From the NCBI RefSeq assembly GCF_038002825.1, contig NZ_JBBODF010000001.1:2170001-2234000 (forward strand): DNA of 64,000 nucleotides, given 5' to 3'. How positions within the stretch are numbered: position 1 is the stretch's first letter; every line of letters begins with the position of its first letter. Below are positions 1 to 8,376 of the stretch, one piece after another. Position numbers and translations under genes: made by a program. Source of the DNA: Paenibacillus sp. FSL H8-0048. GTDB lineage: Bacteria; Bacillota; Bacilli; Paenibacillales; Paenibacillaceae. The notes beneath the pieces are model-generated. The model made no database searches and was not told the origin of the DNA. It was given only the letters and a program-made list of their open reading frames with translations.

Positions 1-69
1 CTGGAGGCCCAGCAGACCCATTCCCCGGAACAGCAAAAAGGATGCGATGAGCGCATAAAAAGGAATCAT
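1..69 (-). CDS. DoxX-like small membrane protein (N-terminal fragment)
   Basis: Only the first 23 codons lie in the window; the gene runs off the left edge. The start codon overlaps the tetR stop as ATGA, so the two are co-transcribed and probably translationally coupled. The visible residues form a hydrophobic helix beginning MIPFYALIASFLLFRGMGLL, which resembles the first membrane segment of DoxX-family proteins often found beside TetR regulators. The family call rests on these residues alone. It is likely controlled by the TetR protein through the promoter upstream of tetR. Confidence 0.5.
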   Translation of the reverse strand, partial: MIPFYALIASFLLFRGMGLLGLQ

Positions 70-701
70 TTAAACTCTCCCCTTCTATCACTTGATAATG
101 CTTCATCTTCATTCTTCAGAATACCAGCCATGAACTCAGATACCTCTCTTGCAGAAAGGGACTCGTTAGAGGGACGCATGGAGGCCCGCACCCGCAGACC
201 CAGTGACAACAGAACGAACAGCTCCGCCGTCTCATCAGGATTCACTGTTTCTTTGATCACTCCATATTTCTGTCCCGTACTAATCCATTGTCTGGATACG
301 GATACCGACCGCTCATGAAATTGCTTAAGCACCTCCGCTACCACCGGCTCATTCTCCTTGCCCAGCAGGTATAGAAGCACCTTATTCGTCGCCTCATGGC
401 TGTCCTCCAGTCCGGCCAGACTTCTTGCAATCGCCAGCATCGGCCCCTCGAAGGCTTTGTCCAGACTGCCTGCCACTTCCTCCTCGAAACGATCATTCAC
501 AGCATCAAGCCGCTCCTCCAGCACCCAGGCAAAAATCTCATCCTTGCTTTTCACATAATGAAAAATAGCCCCCTTCGACAATTGCGACCGCTCCATGATG
601 TCCTTCAAAGTAATGGCGTGACAGCTTTTGTCCCGCAGCAGCTCCTTGGTAGCCTCCAACAGCTGCCGGATTGTCTGCTTGCGGCGGTCTGCGTTCTTCA
701 T
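66..701 (-). CDS. TetR/AcrR-family transcriptional repressor
   Basis: This 211-residue protein has the TetR layout. Residues 8-55 are the N-terminal helix-turn-helix, with the recognition part ITLKDIMERSQLSKGAIFHY, and the rest is a helical ligand-binding and dimerisation region. Its start is confirmed by the promoter just upstream, whose 17-bp spacer contains an inverted repeat suited to a TetR dimer. It is the first gene of an operon with a DoxX-like membrane protein (ATGA overlap). Autoregulation is therefore likely. The inducer cannot be told from sequence. Confidence 0.9.
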   Translation of the reverse strand: MKNADRRKQTIRQLLEATKELLRDKSCHAITLKDIMERSQLSKGAIFHYVKSKDEIFAWVLEERLDAVNDRFEEEVAGSLDKAFEGPMLAIARSLAGLEDSHEATNKVLLYLLGKENEPVVAEVLKQFHERSVSVSRQWISTGQKYGVIKETVNPDETAELFVLLSLGLRVRASMRPSNESLSAREVSEFMAGILKNEDEALSSDRRGEFK

Positions 702-765
702 CGCTATTCTCCTCTTTTGTCCGGCATAGTTAAGATTGAGTTAATTTAAAATATGATTACTGCTG

Positions 766-794
766 ATTATACATACCGACCATCGGTTTGTAAA
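766..794 (-). promoter_or_regulatory. tetR promoter with operator in the spacer
   Basis: On the minus strand TTTACA (794-789) and TATAAT (771-766) are separated by exactly 17 bp. Between them lies the inverted repeat ACCGATGGTCGGT (787-775). A repressor bound there would block both promoter elements. The position, 65 bp upstream of tetR, and the symmetry fit TetR autoregulation. The rest of the 702-1053 gap holds the leader of the next gene, and I see nothing else in it. Confidence 0.75.
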
Positions 795-1053
795 TTGGTA
801 TATCAAAATCCGGGAGATTTCGGACTGCAACGGAATTCTGCTTTAAGTAACTGCCGCAAGATCGCAATCCTACAGGTTCAGTGTTACGGCCGTTGAACAG
901 CTCACATTCGGTAAATGTTGCGTGCCGTATCGCCCTTCCTCTTCTAAATCAGAAGTAGAGCGGTCTGATCCAGACCTCCATGTGAAATGTGTTACATGTT
1001 ACCTTCAAATAGAGGATATACATCTCAAAGAATGTTGGGGAGGCAACTGCATT

Positions 1054-3093
1054 ATGCAAAAGAAACACTGGGGGTACAAAGGAGTTCTGCTGGCTATTAT
1101 TGCGATACTGGTAATCTCACTTGCGGGCTGTAGCAGCTCTGCGAACAAGGGGACAGAAGTAACTCCGCAGAACGTTGAGAAGCAAGCGGCGGCGGCAGCG
1201 ACAAGTCAACTGGCAAAGGCAAGCCCTTCTGCACCTGGCGCAGCACTCTCCTTCAAGCCGGGGAAATACACGGCCAAGGGGAACGGAAAAAACGGTCCGA
1301 TCGAAGTGGAAACAGAATTCACCGAGACCGCGATCAAAAGCATCAAGGTGTTAAGCCAGAATGAAACGGAAGGCATTGCCCAAGGGCCGCTAAAGATTGT
1401 TCCTGAAAAAATCATCAGTGAGCAAAGCCTCGCAATCGATGCCGTCTCCGGCGCTTCTATGACCACTAAGGGTATTCTGGACGCGGTGGAAGATTGCGCC
1501 AAGCAGGCAGGCGGGGATCTAGCCGTCCTGAAGCAGGCCAAGGCCACTGCCGAGAATAAGGAAGTAGAGGAGATCACGGTGGATATAGCCGTGGTAGGTG
1601 CCGGTGCGGCCGGTACAGCTGCGGCGCTTGCCGCCGAAGACAGCGGGGCCAGCGTCGTACTGCTGGAGAAGACAGCTACACCTATGGGAGCCGGCACTAT
1701 GGCCGGAGGCATGTTCGCCGCCGATTCCCAGCAGCAGAAGGACAAGAAGGCCACAGTCAGCAAGCAATGGCTCTATGACCAATACATGGCGGCCTCAGAT
1801 GGATACATGAACTCACTGCTGGTCCGCACCATTATTGATGAAGCCGGTAAGACAGTTGACTGGCTGAATGCAAATGGCGCCAAAATGACCCTGGTGGATG
1901 CCGGCACCGGCTTTGCCTTTGAGCATATCGGAATGCCTGCCACGCTGCACGGATACCAGGAAGGCGGCACAGTTGCGATTACCAAGCTGATCAAGTCTTT
2001 TGAAGCCAAATCAGGACAGGTTCGCTTCAGTACTCCGGTGACTGAGCTGCTGACAGACTCTGACGGTGCAGTAACCGGCGTGCTGGCTAAGAAAGAGGAT
2101 GGCTCCAAGCTCAAAGTGAACGCCAAGGCTGTCGTCATTGCAACAGGCGGCTTCGGCGGCAACAGCGAGATGATGGAGAAGTATTTCGGCAAGAAGTTCA
2201 CTCCGGGACAGATTGCTACAAATACAGGTGACGGCATCCAAATGGCCTGGAAGGCTGGTGCTGATCCATACGGAATGACCTCGTCCCAGTATTTTGCGCA
2301 AATCTTTACGCCTGAAGAGATCGCTAAGCTGGCCCCGATCAACAAGGATTGGTACAGCCTGACCAAGTTCAGTGAGTACCCGAACCTGAGAGTGAATACG
2401 CTGGGCCAGCGCTTTTCCGATGAGACTAAGGTTACCCTCTTCGCTGTGCACGGCGCTGAGATTCACATGCAGCCCAAAGAGACGGAATTCCTGATTCTGG
2501 ACTCCGCCATGCTGAACACCATCAAGAAGAAGGGCCTGGCTGCCATCGAGCCGCATTTCTCCAAATGGAAGGGCAACCGGCAATTCTACATGGAATTCAA
2601 TGAACCGAATGATACAGATGTTATACTTGCAGATGAGAATAAGCCTACGGACTACACTCCGCTGCTGGATTCAATGAAAGGTACCGGTGTTGTCCACAAA
2701 GCAGATTCACTGGAGGCACTGGCTCAGGAGATCGGCGTGGACAAGGATACGTTCCTTGCGTCCGCCAACCAGTATAATACTGCTATCGCCCAGGGCAATG
2801 ACCCTATGTTCTTCTCCGACACGAAGCGGCTGGTTCCGCTCAAGCAAGGTCCTTATTATGCCATTAAGTATGTCGGACGTAACCTCGGAACGCTGGGCGG
2901 CGTACGCATCAATGAGAAGATCGAAGCCACTGATTCGGACGGCCGGGCCATTCCTGGACTTTACGTTGCCGGCGCTGATGCAGGCGGGATGTACGGACAG
3001 GCCTATGTTGATTTTGAAGGCGGTACACTTGGCTTTGCCTATACCTCCGGCCGGCTGGCCGGTATCCATGCTGCCGGGTACTCGCATAAGTAA
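1054..3093 (+). CDS. Exported flavinylated FAD-dependent fumarate-reductase-like lipoprotein
   Basis: This 679-residue protein starts at the ATG preceded by GGGGAGG about ten bases upstream. The reading frame extends 44 codons further upstream, but without a ribosome site. Residues 1-26 are a lipoprotein signal ending in the lipobox LAGC (Cys26). An FMN-binding domain follows at about 70-150, with the flavinylation motif DAVSGASMTT. A FAD-binding reductase domain begins near 176 with the dinucleotide motif VVGAGAAGTAAA and extends to the end. Relatives are extracytoplasmic reductases of fumarate, urocanate or similar acceptors, loaded with covalent FMN by ApbE. No apbE or membrane electron donor is in the window. 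The substrate is unknown. Confidence 0.88.
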   Translation: MQKKHWGYKGVLLAIIAILVISLAGCSSSANKGTEVTPQNVEKQAAAAATSQLAKASPSAPGAALSFKPGKYTAKGNGKNGPIEVETEFTETAIKSIKVLSQNETEGIAQGPLKIVPEKIISEQSLAIDAVSGASMTTKGILDAVEDCAKQAGGDLAVLKQAKATAENKEVEEITVDIAVVGAGAAGTAAALAAEDSGASVVLLEKTATPMGAGTMAGGMFAADSQQQKDKKATVSKQWLYDQYMAASDGYMNSLLVRTIIDEAGKTVDWLNANGAKMTLVDAGTGFAFEHIGMPATLHGYQEGGTVAITKLIKSFEAKSGQVRFSTPVTELLTDSDGAVTGVLAKKEDGSKLKVNAKAVVIATGGFGGNSEMMEKYFGKKFTPGQIATNTGDGIQMAWKAGADPYGMTSSQYFAQIFTPEEIAKLAPINKDWYSLTKFSEYPNLRVNTLGQRFSDETKVTLFAVHGAEIHMQPKETEFLILDSAMLNTIKKKGLAAIEPHFSKWKGNRQFYMEFNEPNDTDVILADENKPTDYTPLLDSMKGTGVVHKADSLEALAQEIGVDKDTFLASANQYNTAIAQGNDPMFFSDTKRLVPLKQGPYYAIKYVGRNLGTLGGVRINEKIEATDSDGRAIPGLYVAGADAGGMYGQAYVDFEGGTLGFAYTSGRLAGIHAAGYSHK

Positions 3094-3120
3094 TTAGACA
3101 ACGAATTGCACAATTGTTAA

Positions 3121-3156
3121 AAAATCGCCCTACCTTTACCCGGTATGGGCGATTTT
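3121..3156. terminator. Intrinsic terminator after the reductase gene
   Basis: AAAATCGCCC (3121-3130) pairs perfectly with GGGCGATTTT (3147-3156), and TACC/GGTA extends the stem past one bulged base. The A- and T-rich ends allow termination in either direction. It lies 28 bp after the reductase stop. Confidence 0.85.
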
Positions 3157-3222
3157 GTGCTGAATCTTCTCCACCCGAATCCGATTATAATGAAGTAAAA
3201 CTATAAAGGGAGTCTGTACGTC

Positions 3223-4002
3223 ATGTTAGATATTCTCGCGCTGCTGGAGTGCTATAACACCTATGATCAGGATGATATTTACTTTGATGTTGCCAAAACT
3301 ATGCTGGAGAACTATAACCAGCTTCAGACTTCAAGCATACAGGAATTCGCTGAGTCCAACCATATTTCAGTCTCTACGGTCAGCCGCTTCATGCGGCAGA
3401 TGTATTATGACAACTTCTCAAGCTTCCGGATGATCTATGAGCAGACGCCTCTGCAATATCAATATGACGGCAAATACTATCCTGCATTGAAGGAAGAGGA
3501 CATAGATCCGGTAGCCTATGGTGAGCTGCTGGCCGAGAAGATTAAGGCAACCACCAGCCAACTGGATGGACAGGCGATCACTTCGCTGCTGTCCATGATC
3601 GAATCCAGTGACGAGATCGTTTTCATCGGTATTCCCTTGCATTCCGAGATCTGGCGGCTTCAGGTGGAGCTGGTGCTCCTGGGCAAAAAAACCAAAGCGT
3701 TTATCGACCCCAACTATCAAGTCAATGCCGTTGACGGTGTGAACGAAAAGTCGGCCGTCATCAGCTTGATCTATATGCCGCAGTATAATCTTCATCAGGT
3801 GCAGCAGTTGAAGAGGGCTAAGGAAAAAGGTGCCCGGACTGCCTGCATAGCTCACGTAAGGCTACAAGGTATAGAGAACATTGTTGACCTGTCGCTGCAA
3901 TACGAAGGCACCGGCACCCAAGTAGACAGCCTGCTGATGCAGGTGCTGCTTAACTACATTGGGCTTCGCTTACGGAACAAGCTGCTCTTAGGGAAGCGAT
4001 AG
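3223..4002 (+). CDS. MurR/RpiR-family transcriptional regulator
   Basis: This 259-residue protein has an N-terminal RpiR-type helix-turn-helix (about residues 15-75, including the motif SVSTVSRFMRQM). A C-terminal SIS sugar-phosphate-binding domain covers about 110-245. Regulators of this type sense phosphosugars or related metabolites. No sugar catabolic gene is adjacent. The upstream gene is an exported reductase behind its own terminator, and the downstream gene is a broken acetyltransferase 13 bp away. A GGGA ribosome site precedes the ATG. The target is unknown. Confidence 0.85.
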   Translation: MLDILALLECYNTYDQDDIYFDVAKTMLENYNQLQTSSIQEFAESNHISVSTVSRFMRQMYYDNFSSFRMIYEQTPLQYQYDGKYYPALKEEDIDPVAYGELLAEKIKATTSQLDGQAITSLLSMIESSDEIVFIGIPLHSEIWRLQVELVLLGKKTKAFIDPNYQVNAVDGVNEKSAVISLIYMPQYNLHQVQQLKRAKEKGARTACIAHVRLQGIENIVDLSLQYEGTGTQVDSLLMQVLLNYIGLRLRNKLLLGKR

Positions 4003-4015
4003 AGGGAGGCCATTT

Positions 4016-4599
4016 ATGAATCACGATTATTATGTGAATTGCATCACTCAGGGAATGGAACAATATCTGCACACCCTGGCGTTGGCAGAACATATGCAAT
4101 ATCACCAGGGGGAAGTGGAATGGATTTCTCCTTTGCCCGGCTTCGACGGCCCCTCACTAGTTTTTAAAGTATCTCTTGAGGAGGATACAGCAAGCGAGCA
4201 TATTGGCAATCTGCTGCCTGACTTAAAAACAGGAGCACTTCCAAAAATATGGTTTATCCCGCCAAGCTCCAAGCCTGCAAACCATATTACGAATTTTGGC
4301 TTTCACGCAGCGAGCTATCTTTTTATCTTGCTTACCTGGATGGTGTTCCCATAGCTACCTCGGCTGCCATGCAGACCGGCAATCAGGCATCCATTGAGTT
4401 TGTATCCACCCTGCAGCCGTATCGAAATCAAGGTGCTGCAAGCGCTCTGTGCCTCAAAACCCTCAATGATTTACATAACAAGGGTGTGCGGACAGCGACC
4501 CTGAGAGCAAGCCACGAAGCCAATACGCTTTATATAAAGCTTGGATTCAAGCCCTATTTTCAAACCATAGTTATGTCTTATGAAGAATTAGAACGCTAG
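4016..4599 (+). pseudogene. GNAT-family N-acetyltransferase, frameshifted and internally shortened
   Basis: A GAGGGAGG ribosome site precedes an ATG that opens a frame ending at 4354. The recognisable acetyltransferase core lies in another frame, reaching back to 4249 and stopping at 4599. That core has FYLAYLDGVPIATSAA, the acetyl-CoA loop YRNQGAASAL and the closing motif LYIKLGFKPY. The two parts join around 4300 and together encode about 190 residues. As I recall them, full-length relatives have about 250 residues, so a deletion as well as a shift is likely. The gene ends two bases before the convergent recombinase gene. I treat it as inactive; a sequencing error could explain the shift but not the missing length. 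Confidence 0.7.
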
Positions 4600-4601
4600 C
4601 C

Positions 4602-6317
4602 TCACGCATGCCAGCGATGCGTTCTTTTCCTCAGTTCAGTTATATTACCGTTCCCGGCACTCGATAAGAACTTTGTGATATCCGGCCTAAATTCAATTTC
4701 AATCTGATCTTTGAATACTGTTATCCTTTCAATGATCCATCTCAACATAACTTTTTTGTTGTCATGGCTAGCTTCATTATATTTTAAAATCCACCCACTA
4801 ATATTTTTGGCCAATTCTATAATTTCACTTAATTCTAGTTTTTTCGTCTGAAGTTGCTCCTCAAGTGATCTGACTTCCTGATCAAGTTTTTGCAATTCCT
4901 TTTCTTTATCCTCAATCATTTCATTTAATAGTTCTGGCTTGAAGGCACTCTTTCCCAAAATACTTTTTGTCACTTCCTTTTTAAGTAAGTTCAATTCAAC
5001 ATATTCGCTTGCCAACTCTTGATTTTTTTTATCAAGGAATTCTTTAATATCCTTATACTCCTCTAGATCATAACCTCTGGAAAATTCTATGTAGTCTATC
5101 TTTTTCAAAGATGCGAGATATTGATTAACAACATCAGCAACAGTATCTTCAATTTTATTTTGTGCATAAATAGTCTGCCCCTTGCAATCAACCTTCCTTA
5201 ACGCTTTGCCAGAACATCGATAAACCGCCCGTTTCCACATTTTAATCGTACCATCAGCAAGAGTGTATTTTTTGGCATTATATGTTGTAGTCAAAGGGGA
5301 GCCACAATAACCACATTTTATAAACCCGACCAATAGAAGCGGGCCTACCGAGGTGTTAACTCGTTCCCGATTATGGTCTTTAACTTGTTCTTTCGACCTA
5401 GAACTTCTTAGCAATTGAATATTATCAAAATCTTCTTTATCGATAATTACTAATTGAAGTTGTTGTTTTTCGGGCATCGTCCATTCTGCTTTACCTTTAG
5501 TCTCAAAAATCCCTTCAACCGATTTTCTTTTTCCATAGGCCGGATACCCTTTATACACAGGATTTCTAAGAATAAAGTTCACAGCAGCAGTGTTCCATTT
5601 ACCTCCGGTAGAAGTGGGGATTGTATTTTCATTAAGAAACTTAGCAATTCGATTACTTCCAAAACCCTCTTTTATCACCATATTGAACATCTGTTTGACG
5701 ATGGTAGCTTGTTCTTCATTTATTTCCAGCTTCATCAGCTCTTTGCCTTTCTTATTTTTAATTCCTGAAGGTGTTAACCGGTATCCGAATGGGGCAGTGC
5801 CACCTCTAAATGCACCATCTTCGGCCATTTGTGTATGTTTTTCATCAACGCGCATCGAAGTTTTTTGAGATTCGTTATTCGATTGCCAGAATCTAAGGAA
5901 GTTTGTTATGTCATGCCCTTCGTCTGTAAATTCTTGTTGACCTTCTTTTACTGACCAGACTTCAATTCCCATTGAGTTGAACCATTTTAATAACAGAGGA
6001 GTTTCATATGTCCTTCTTCCTAATCTGTCGAACATGAAACAAAGCAATACATCAAAGTGACTATTTTCTGCATCATATCTAGCACGTTGAATTTCATCTC
6101 TGTCCTCATTCGCTGTCTTATATCCAGAAACGCCTTTCTCCGTATACTCTTTTACCAACATCCAACCCTTACTATTAATAAACTCTTGACAAGCCCTACG
6201 TTGCATAGGAATATCATTTCCTTCAAGCTGCCCCTTTGTTGATACTCTGTAAAATGCTGCGACCCGCCTCTTATCCCCCATATCGAAAGACCTCCCATCA
6301 GTCATATATACTACCAT
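4602..6317 (-). CDS. Large serine recombinase (site-specific integrase)
   Basis: This 571-residue protein has an N-terminal resolvase catalytic domain with the nucleophile serine in FYRVSTKGQ, and FDRLGR near residue 100. A recombinase DNA-binding domain follows at about 180-300, then a zinc ribbon (CGYCGSPL near 340) and a coiled coil (about 430-510). Such enzymes integrate and excise phages, conjugative elements or sporulation-gene interruptions. Two starts are possible: the ATG at 6317 with AAGGA, or the ATG at 6281 with a better-placed GGGAGG. The gene is visibly AT-richer than its neighbours and has no other mobile-element genes beside it. It looks like an acquired element reduced to its integrase, or a very small autonomous one. 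Confidence 0.9.
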   Translation of the reverse strand: MVVYMTDGRSFDMGDKRRVAAFYRVSTKGQLEGNDIPMQRRACQEFINSKGWMLVKEYTEKGVSGYKTANEDRDEIQRARYDAENSHFDVLLCFMFDRLGRRTYETPLLLKWFNSMGIEVWSVKEGQQEFTDEGHDITNFLRFWQSNNESQKTSMRVDEKHTQMAEDGAFRGGTAPFGYRLTPSGIKNKKGKELMKLEINEEQATIVKQMFNMVIKEGFGSNRIAKFLNENTIPTSTGGKWNTAAVNFILRNPVYKGYPAYGKRKSVEGIFETKGKAEWTMPEKQQLQLVIIDKEDFDNIQLLRSSRSKEQVKDHNRERVNTSVGPLLLVGFIKCGYCGSPLTTTYNAKKYTLADGTIKMWKRAVYRCSGKALRKVDCKGQTIYAQNKIEDTVADVVNQYLASLKKIDYIEFSRGYDLEEYKDIKEFLDKKNQELASEYVELNLLKKEVTKSILGKSAFKPELLNEMIEDKEKELQKLDQEVRSLEEQLQTKKLELSEIIELAKNISGWILKYNEASHDNKKVMLRWIIERITVFKDQIEIEFRPDITKFLSSAGNGNITELRKRTHRWHA

Positions 6318-6351
6318 ATTTTAATCCTTATTATTCTTTTTGTAAATAATG

Positions 6352-6380
6352 TTGACTGAGAAATATATTTATGATATATT
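6352..6380 (+). promoter_or_regulatory. Sigma-A promoter of the tRNA pair
   Basis: TTGACT (6352-6357) and TATATT (6375-6380) are separated by 17 bp, and the first tRNA starts 22 bp after the -10 element. The spacing and near-consensus hexamers are typical of stable-RNA promoters. Confidence 0.8.
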
Positions 6381-6402
6381 ATTTCTTGTGAGAAAAACGA
6401 AT

Positions 6403-6477
6403 GGGGAATTAGTTCAGTGGGAGAACGCTTCGCTGGCAGCGAAGAGGTCAGGGGTTCGAATCCCCTATTCTCCACCA
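6403..6477 (+). tRNA. tRNA-Ala (GGC)
   Basis: A full cloverleaf is visible. The acceptor arms GGGGAAT and ATTCTCC pair and include the G3:U70 wobble that identifies alanine tRNAs. The anticodon stem CTTCG/CGAAG closes the loop CTGGCAG, giving anticodon GGC. The T arm carries GGTTCGAATCC. The 3' CCA is encoded (6475-6477). Confidence 0.93.
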
Positions 6478-6483
6478 TTCCAT

Positions 6484-6556
6484 GGACTCTTAGCTCAGTT
6501 GGTAGAGCAGTAGACTCTTAATCTATTTGTCCAGGGTTCGAGCCCCTGAGAGTCCA
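6484..6556 (+). tRNA. tRNA-Lys (CTT)
   Basis: The acceptor arms GGACTCT and AGAGTCC pair perfectly. The anticodon loop CTCTTAA gives anticodon CTT. The T arm CAGGG-TTCGAGC-CCCTG is intact. The CCA end is not encoded (TCA follows the discriminator A) and must be added enzymatically. It lies 6 bp after tRNA-Ala and shares its promoter and terminator. Confidence 0.9.
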
Positions 6557-6565
6557 TCACATTTT

Positions 6566-6593
6566 TAAAGACCCTGACCAGGGTCTTTTTTTT
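6566..6593 (+). terminator. Terminator of the tRNA operon
   Basis: AAGACCC (from 6568) and GGGTCTT (to 6587) form a stem around TGACCA, followed by a run of T. It ends the tRNA-Ala/tRNA-Lys transcript. Confidence 0.9.
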
Positions 6594-6650
6594 GTTCAAA
6601 TTAAAGCCCCTCAATCCTATACGTTCATAAGCAATTCAACACAATCATTT

Positions 6651-6676
6651 CAAATGTGTTCGGTTTTTCGCATACA
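6651..6676. repeat. Single copy of dispersed CGGTTTTTCGCATACA repeat
   Basis: CAAATGTGTTCGGTTTTTCG followed by CATACA is close to the core found at 31199, 31250 and 37290, and, reversed, in the tandem array at 52513-52708. It stands alone between the tRNA terminator and the nrdR end. Function unknown. Confidence 0.6.
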
Positions 6677-6841
6677 GACTGACAGTATAATTTCCTATAC
6701 AACACAACAAATAAGGCACCCATCGGTTCATTCACCAATAAGTACCTAGTTCATTTGTGTGGCTGTCCCGTACACCCCATAGCAGCCCACCCGGAAACTG
6801 GCCCTTTAACCCAAGACCAACCCCTTCATTCCCCAAACCCC

Positions 6842-7318
6842 TTACAGCCCCTCCAGCTCCTCCGTGTTCTTGGACAGCAATCCCTTCAGTTCCTTCATGA
6901 ACATGTTAATGTCCTTGAACTGGCGGTACACGGATGCGAAGCGGACGTAGGCTACCTCGTCAACAGGGTAGAGCTGCTCCATGACCAGCTCGCCGATCTG
7001 GCGGCTCTCGATCTCGGCGAGGGCGATGCCGCGCAGGCTTTTCTCCACCTCGGATACGATGACCTCCAGACGCTCTACAGGAACCGGACGCTTCTCGCAG
7101 GCACGGATCAGGCCGCGAAGGATTTTGTCACGGCTGAACTCTTCACGGCTGCCGCCTTTTTTGATCACAATCAGGGGGGTCTCTTCAATCATCTCGAAGG
7201 TGGTGAAACGGCGGCTGCACAGCTCGCATTCCCGCCTGCGGCGGATGGACTTATTCTCATTGGCCGGGCGCGAGTCCAGGACTTTGGTATTGGTGTGGTC
7301 GCAGTAAGGACATTTCAT
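6842..7318 (-). CDS. nrdR: Transcriptional repressor NrdR
   Basis: NrdR represses ribonucleotide reductase genes in response to ATP/dATP. The 158-residue protein starts at MKCPYC. The zinc ribbon cysteines are CPYC at residues 3-6 and CELC near 31-34. An ATP-cone domain follows from about residue 49 ([19 protein letters not shown]). Length and sequence match the family. An in-frame extension of 18 codons upstream lacks NrdR features, so I start at 7318. It is close to coaE here, as in Bacillus. Confidence 0.97.
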   Translation of the reverse strand: MKCPYCDHTNTKVLDSRPANENKSIRRRRECELCSRRFTTFEMIEETPLIVIKKGGSREEFSRDKILRGLIRACEKRPVPVERLEVIVSEVEKSLRGIALAEIESRQIGELVMEQLYPVDEVAYVRFASVYRQFKDINMFMKELKGLLSKNTEELEGL

Positions 7319-7483
7319 AAGCTTCTTCACTTCCTCATCATTAGAATGGATTGGCCCGGTCCCTTGATACACAAGGGCTATTCGGGCATCATTTAATTTC
7401 CAGAAAACACCGTTTATTTGTTGTTATGAATCTGACATGTCCGGCACATAATACAGTTACCAACCGATAGGAGGTGAACAGCA

Positions 7484-7702
7484 ATGAGCCAAAATAACAA
7501 CTCCAATAACCTGGTAGCTCCAAACTCACGCGGTGCCTTGGAACAACTGAAATATGAAGTTGCCCAGGAACTAGGTATCACCCTCTCCCCAGACGGATAC
7601 CAAGGCAATAAAACTTCTTACGAAAACGGTTCGATCGGTGGTTACATCACTAAACGTCTTGTAACCCTGGCTGAACAGCAATTGGCAGGTCAGTACAAAT
7701 AA
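7484..7702 (+). CDS. Alpha/beta-type small acid-soluble spore protein
   Basis: A 72-residue SASP, which coats and protects spore DNA and is degraded by the GPR protease at germination. The cleavage-site motif KYEVAQELGI (about 23-32) and the C-terminal DNA-binding motif NGSIGGYITKRLV (about 49-61) are both clear. AGGAGGTG precedes the ATG by eight bases. It is a single gene with its own terminator. Expression is expected in the forespore (sigma G), but I could not place a convincing promoter. Confidence 0.95.
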   Translation: MSQNNNSNNLVAPNSRGALEQLKYEVAQELGITLSPDGYQGNKTSYENGSIGGYITKRLVTLAEQQLAGQYK

Positions 7703-7739
7703 GTACAAATAACCTGCTAAACACGACATAAGCTTGCCT

Positions 7740-7782
7740 AAGAAGTATCGAACGGCCTCCGGCCGTTTGATGCTTCTTTTTA
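7740..7782 (+). terminator. Terminator of the SASP gene
   Basis: AAGAAG...AACGGCC-TCC-GGCCGTT...CTTCTT forms a long hairpin followed by TTTTT. It lies shortly after the SASP stop and before the end of the convergent transglycosylase gene. Confidence 0.85.
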
Positions 7783-7809
7783 CATAAGAGCAACAGAAGT
7801 AACAAGCAC

Positions 7810-8376
7810 CTAGAACTCACTGTAGAGCTCAGTGTATTGATCATAATAATAAATCACGCGTTGCACGTAATGACGGGTCTCACCGAACGGAATATCCTTC
7901 ACAGAGGCTTCTGTTCCGTCCCACTGCCCTTCATCCAGCCAGCTCTGCACCTTGCCGGGTCCGGCATTGTAGGCGGCGATAACTGCTATACGGTTGCCGT
8001 CAAACTGCTTAGAGAGCGTAGACAAATACCAGGTGCCCAGTTCAATGTTGGACGAGGGCTCTTCCTTCAGCCGTTCCAGCGATACCTCAGGAAGCTTGGC
8101 CTTTTCGAGCGCCCACTTGGCGGTATCCGGCATCAGCTGCATGAGTCCCAGCGCGCCTTTTTTGGATTCACGGCCGGTCTTATAATTGGTCTCCACCCGG
8201 ATGATGGATGCCACCAGAAACGGGTCCATCTCATACGTCCGGCTGTGCTGGCGGATCTCTGCTTTATAATGAATAGGATAAAACCATGACATCCAGTTGG
8301 AGCCTAGAAACAGAATCGCGGTGAAGCCGATGAACAGCAGCAGCAGGACTCTTTTTTTACGTAACCACTTCATCAT
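7810..8376 (-). CDS. Membrane-anchored lytic transglycosylase (SLT domain)
   Basis: This protein cleaves peptidoglycan glycan strands. From the ATG at 8376, which overlaps the coaE stop as ATGA, it has 188 residues. A membrane anchor covers about 8-28, followed by a Slt-type catalytic domain (about 45-188). The catalytic glutamate lies in IIRVETNYKTGRESKKGALG, and the later motifs LMQLMPDTA and AYNAGPGKV are intact. An in-frame ATG seven codons upstream is possible, but I prefer the coupled start. It is the last gene of the mutM-ytaF-coaE group. Confidence 0.9.
   Translation of the reverse strand: MMKWLRKKRVLLLLFIGFTAILFLGSNWMSWFYPIHYKAEIRQHSRTYEMDPFLVASIIRVETNYKTGRESKKGALGLMQLMPDTAKWALEKAKLPEVSLERLKEEPSSNIELGTWYLSTLSKQFDGNRIAVIAAYNAGPGKVQSWLDEGQWDGTEASVKDIPFGETRHYVQRVIYYYDQYTELYSEF

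Noticed and set aside
7427..7453. Sigma-G promoter before the SASP gene
   Set aside because: A CATAATA -10-like word exists at 7447, but the only -35-like word (TGAATC) is 14 bp away, too close.
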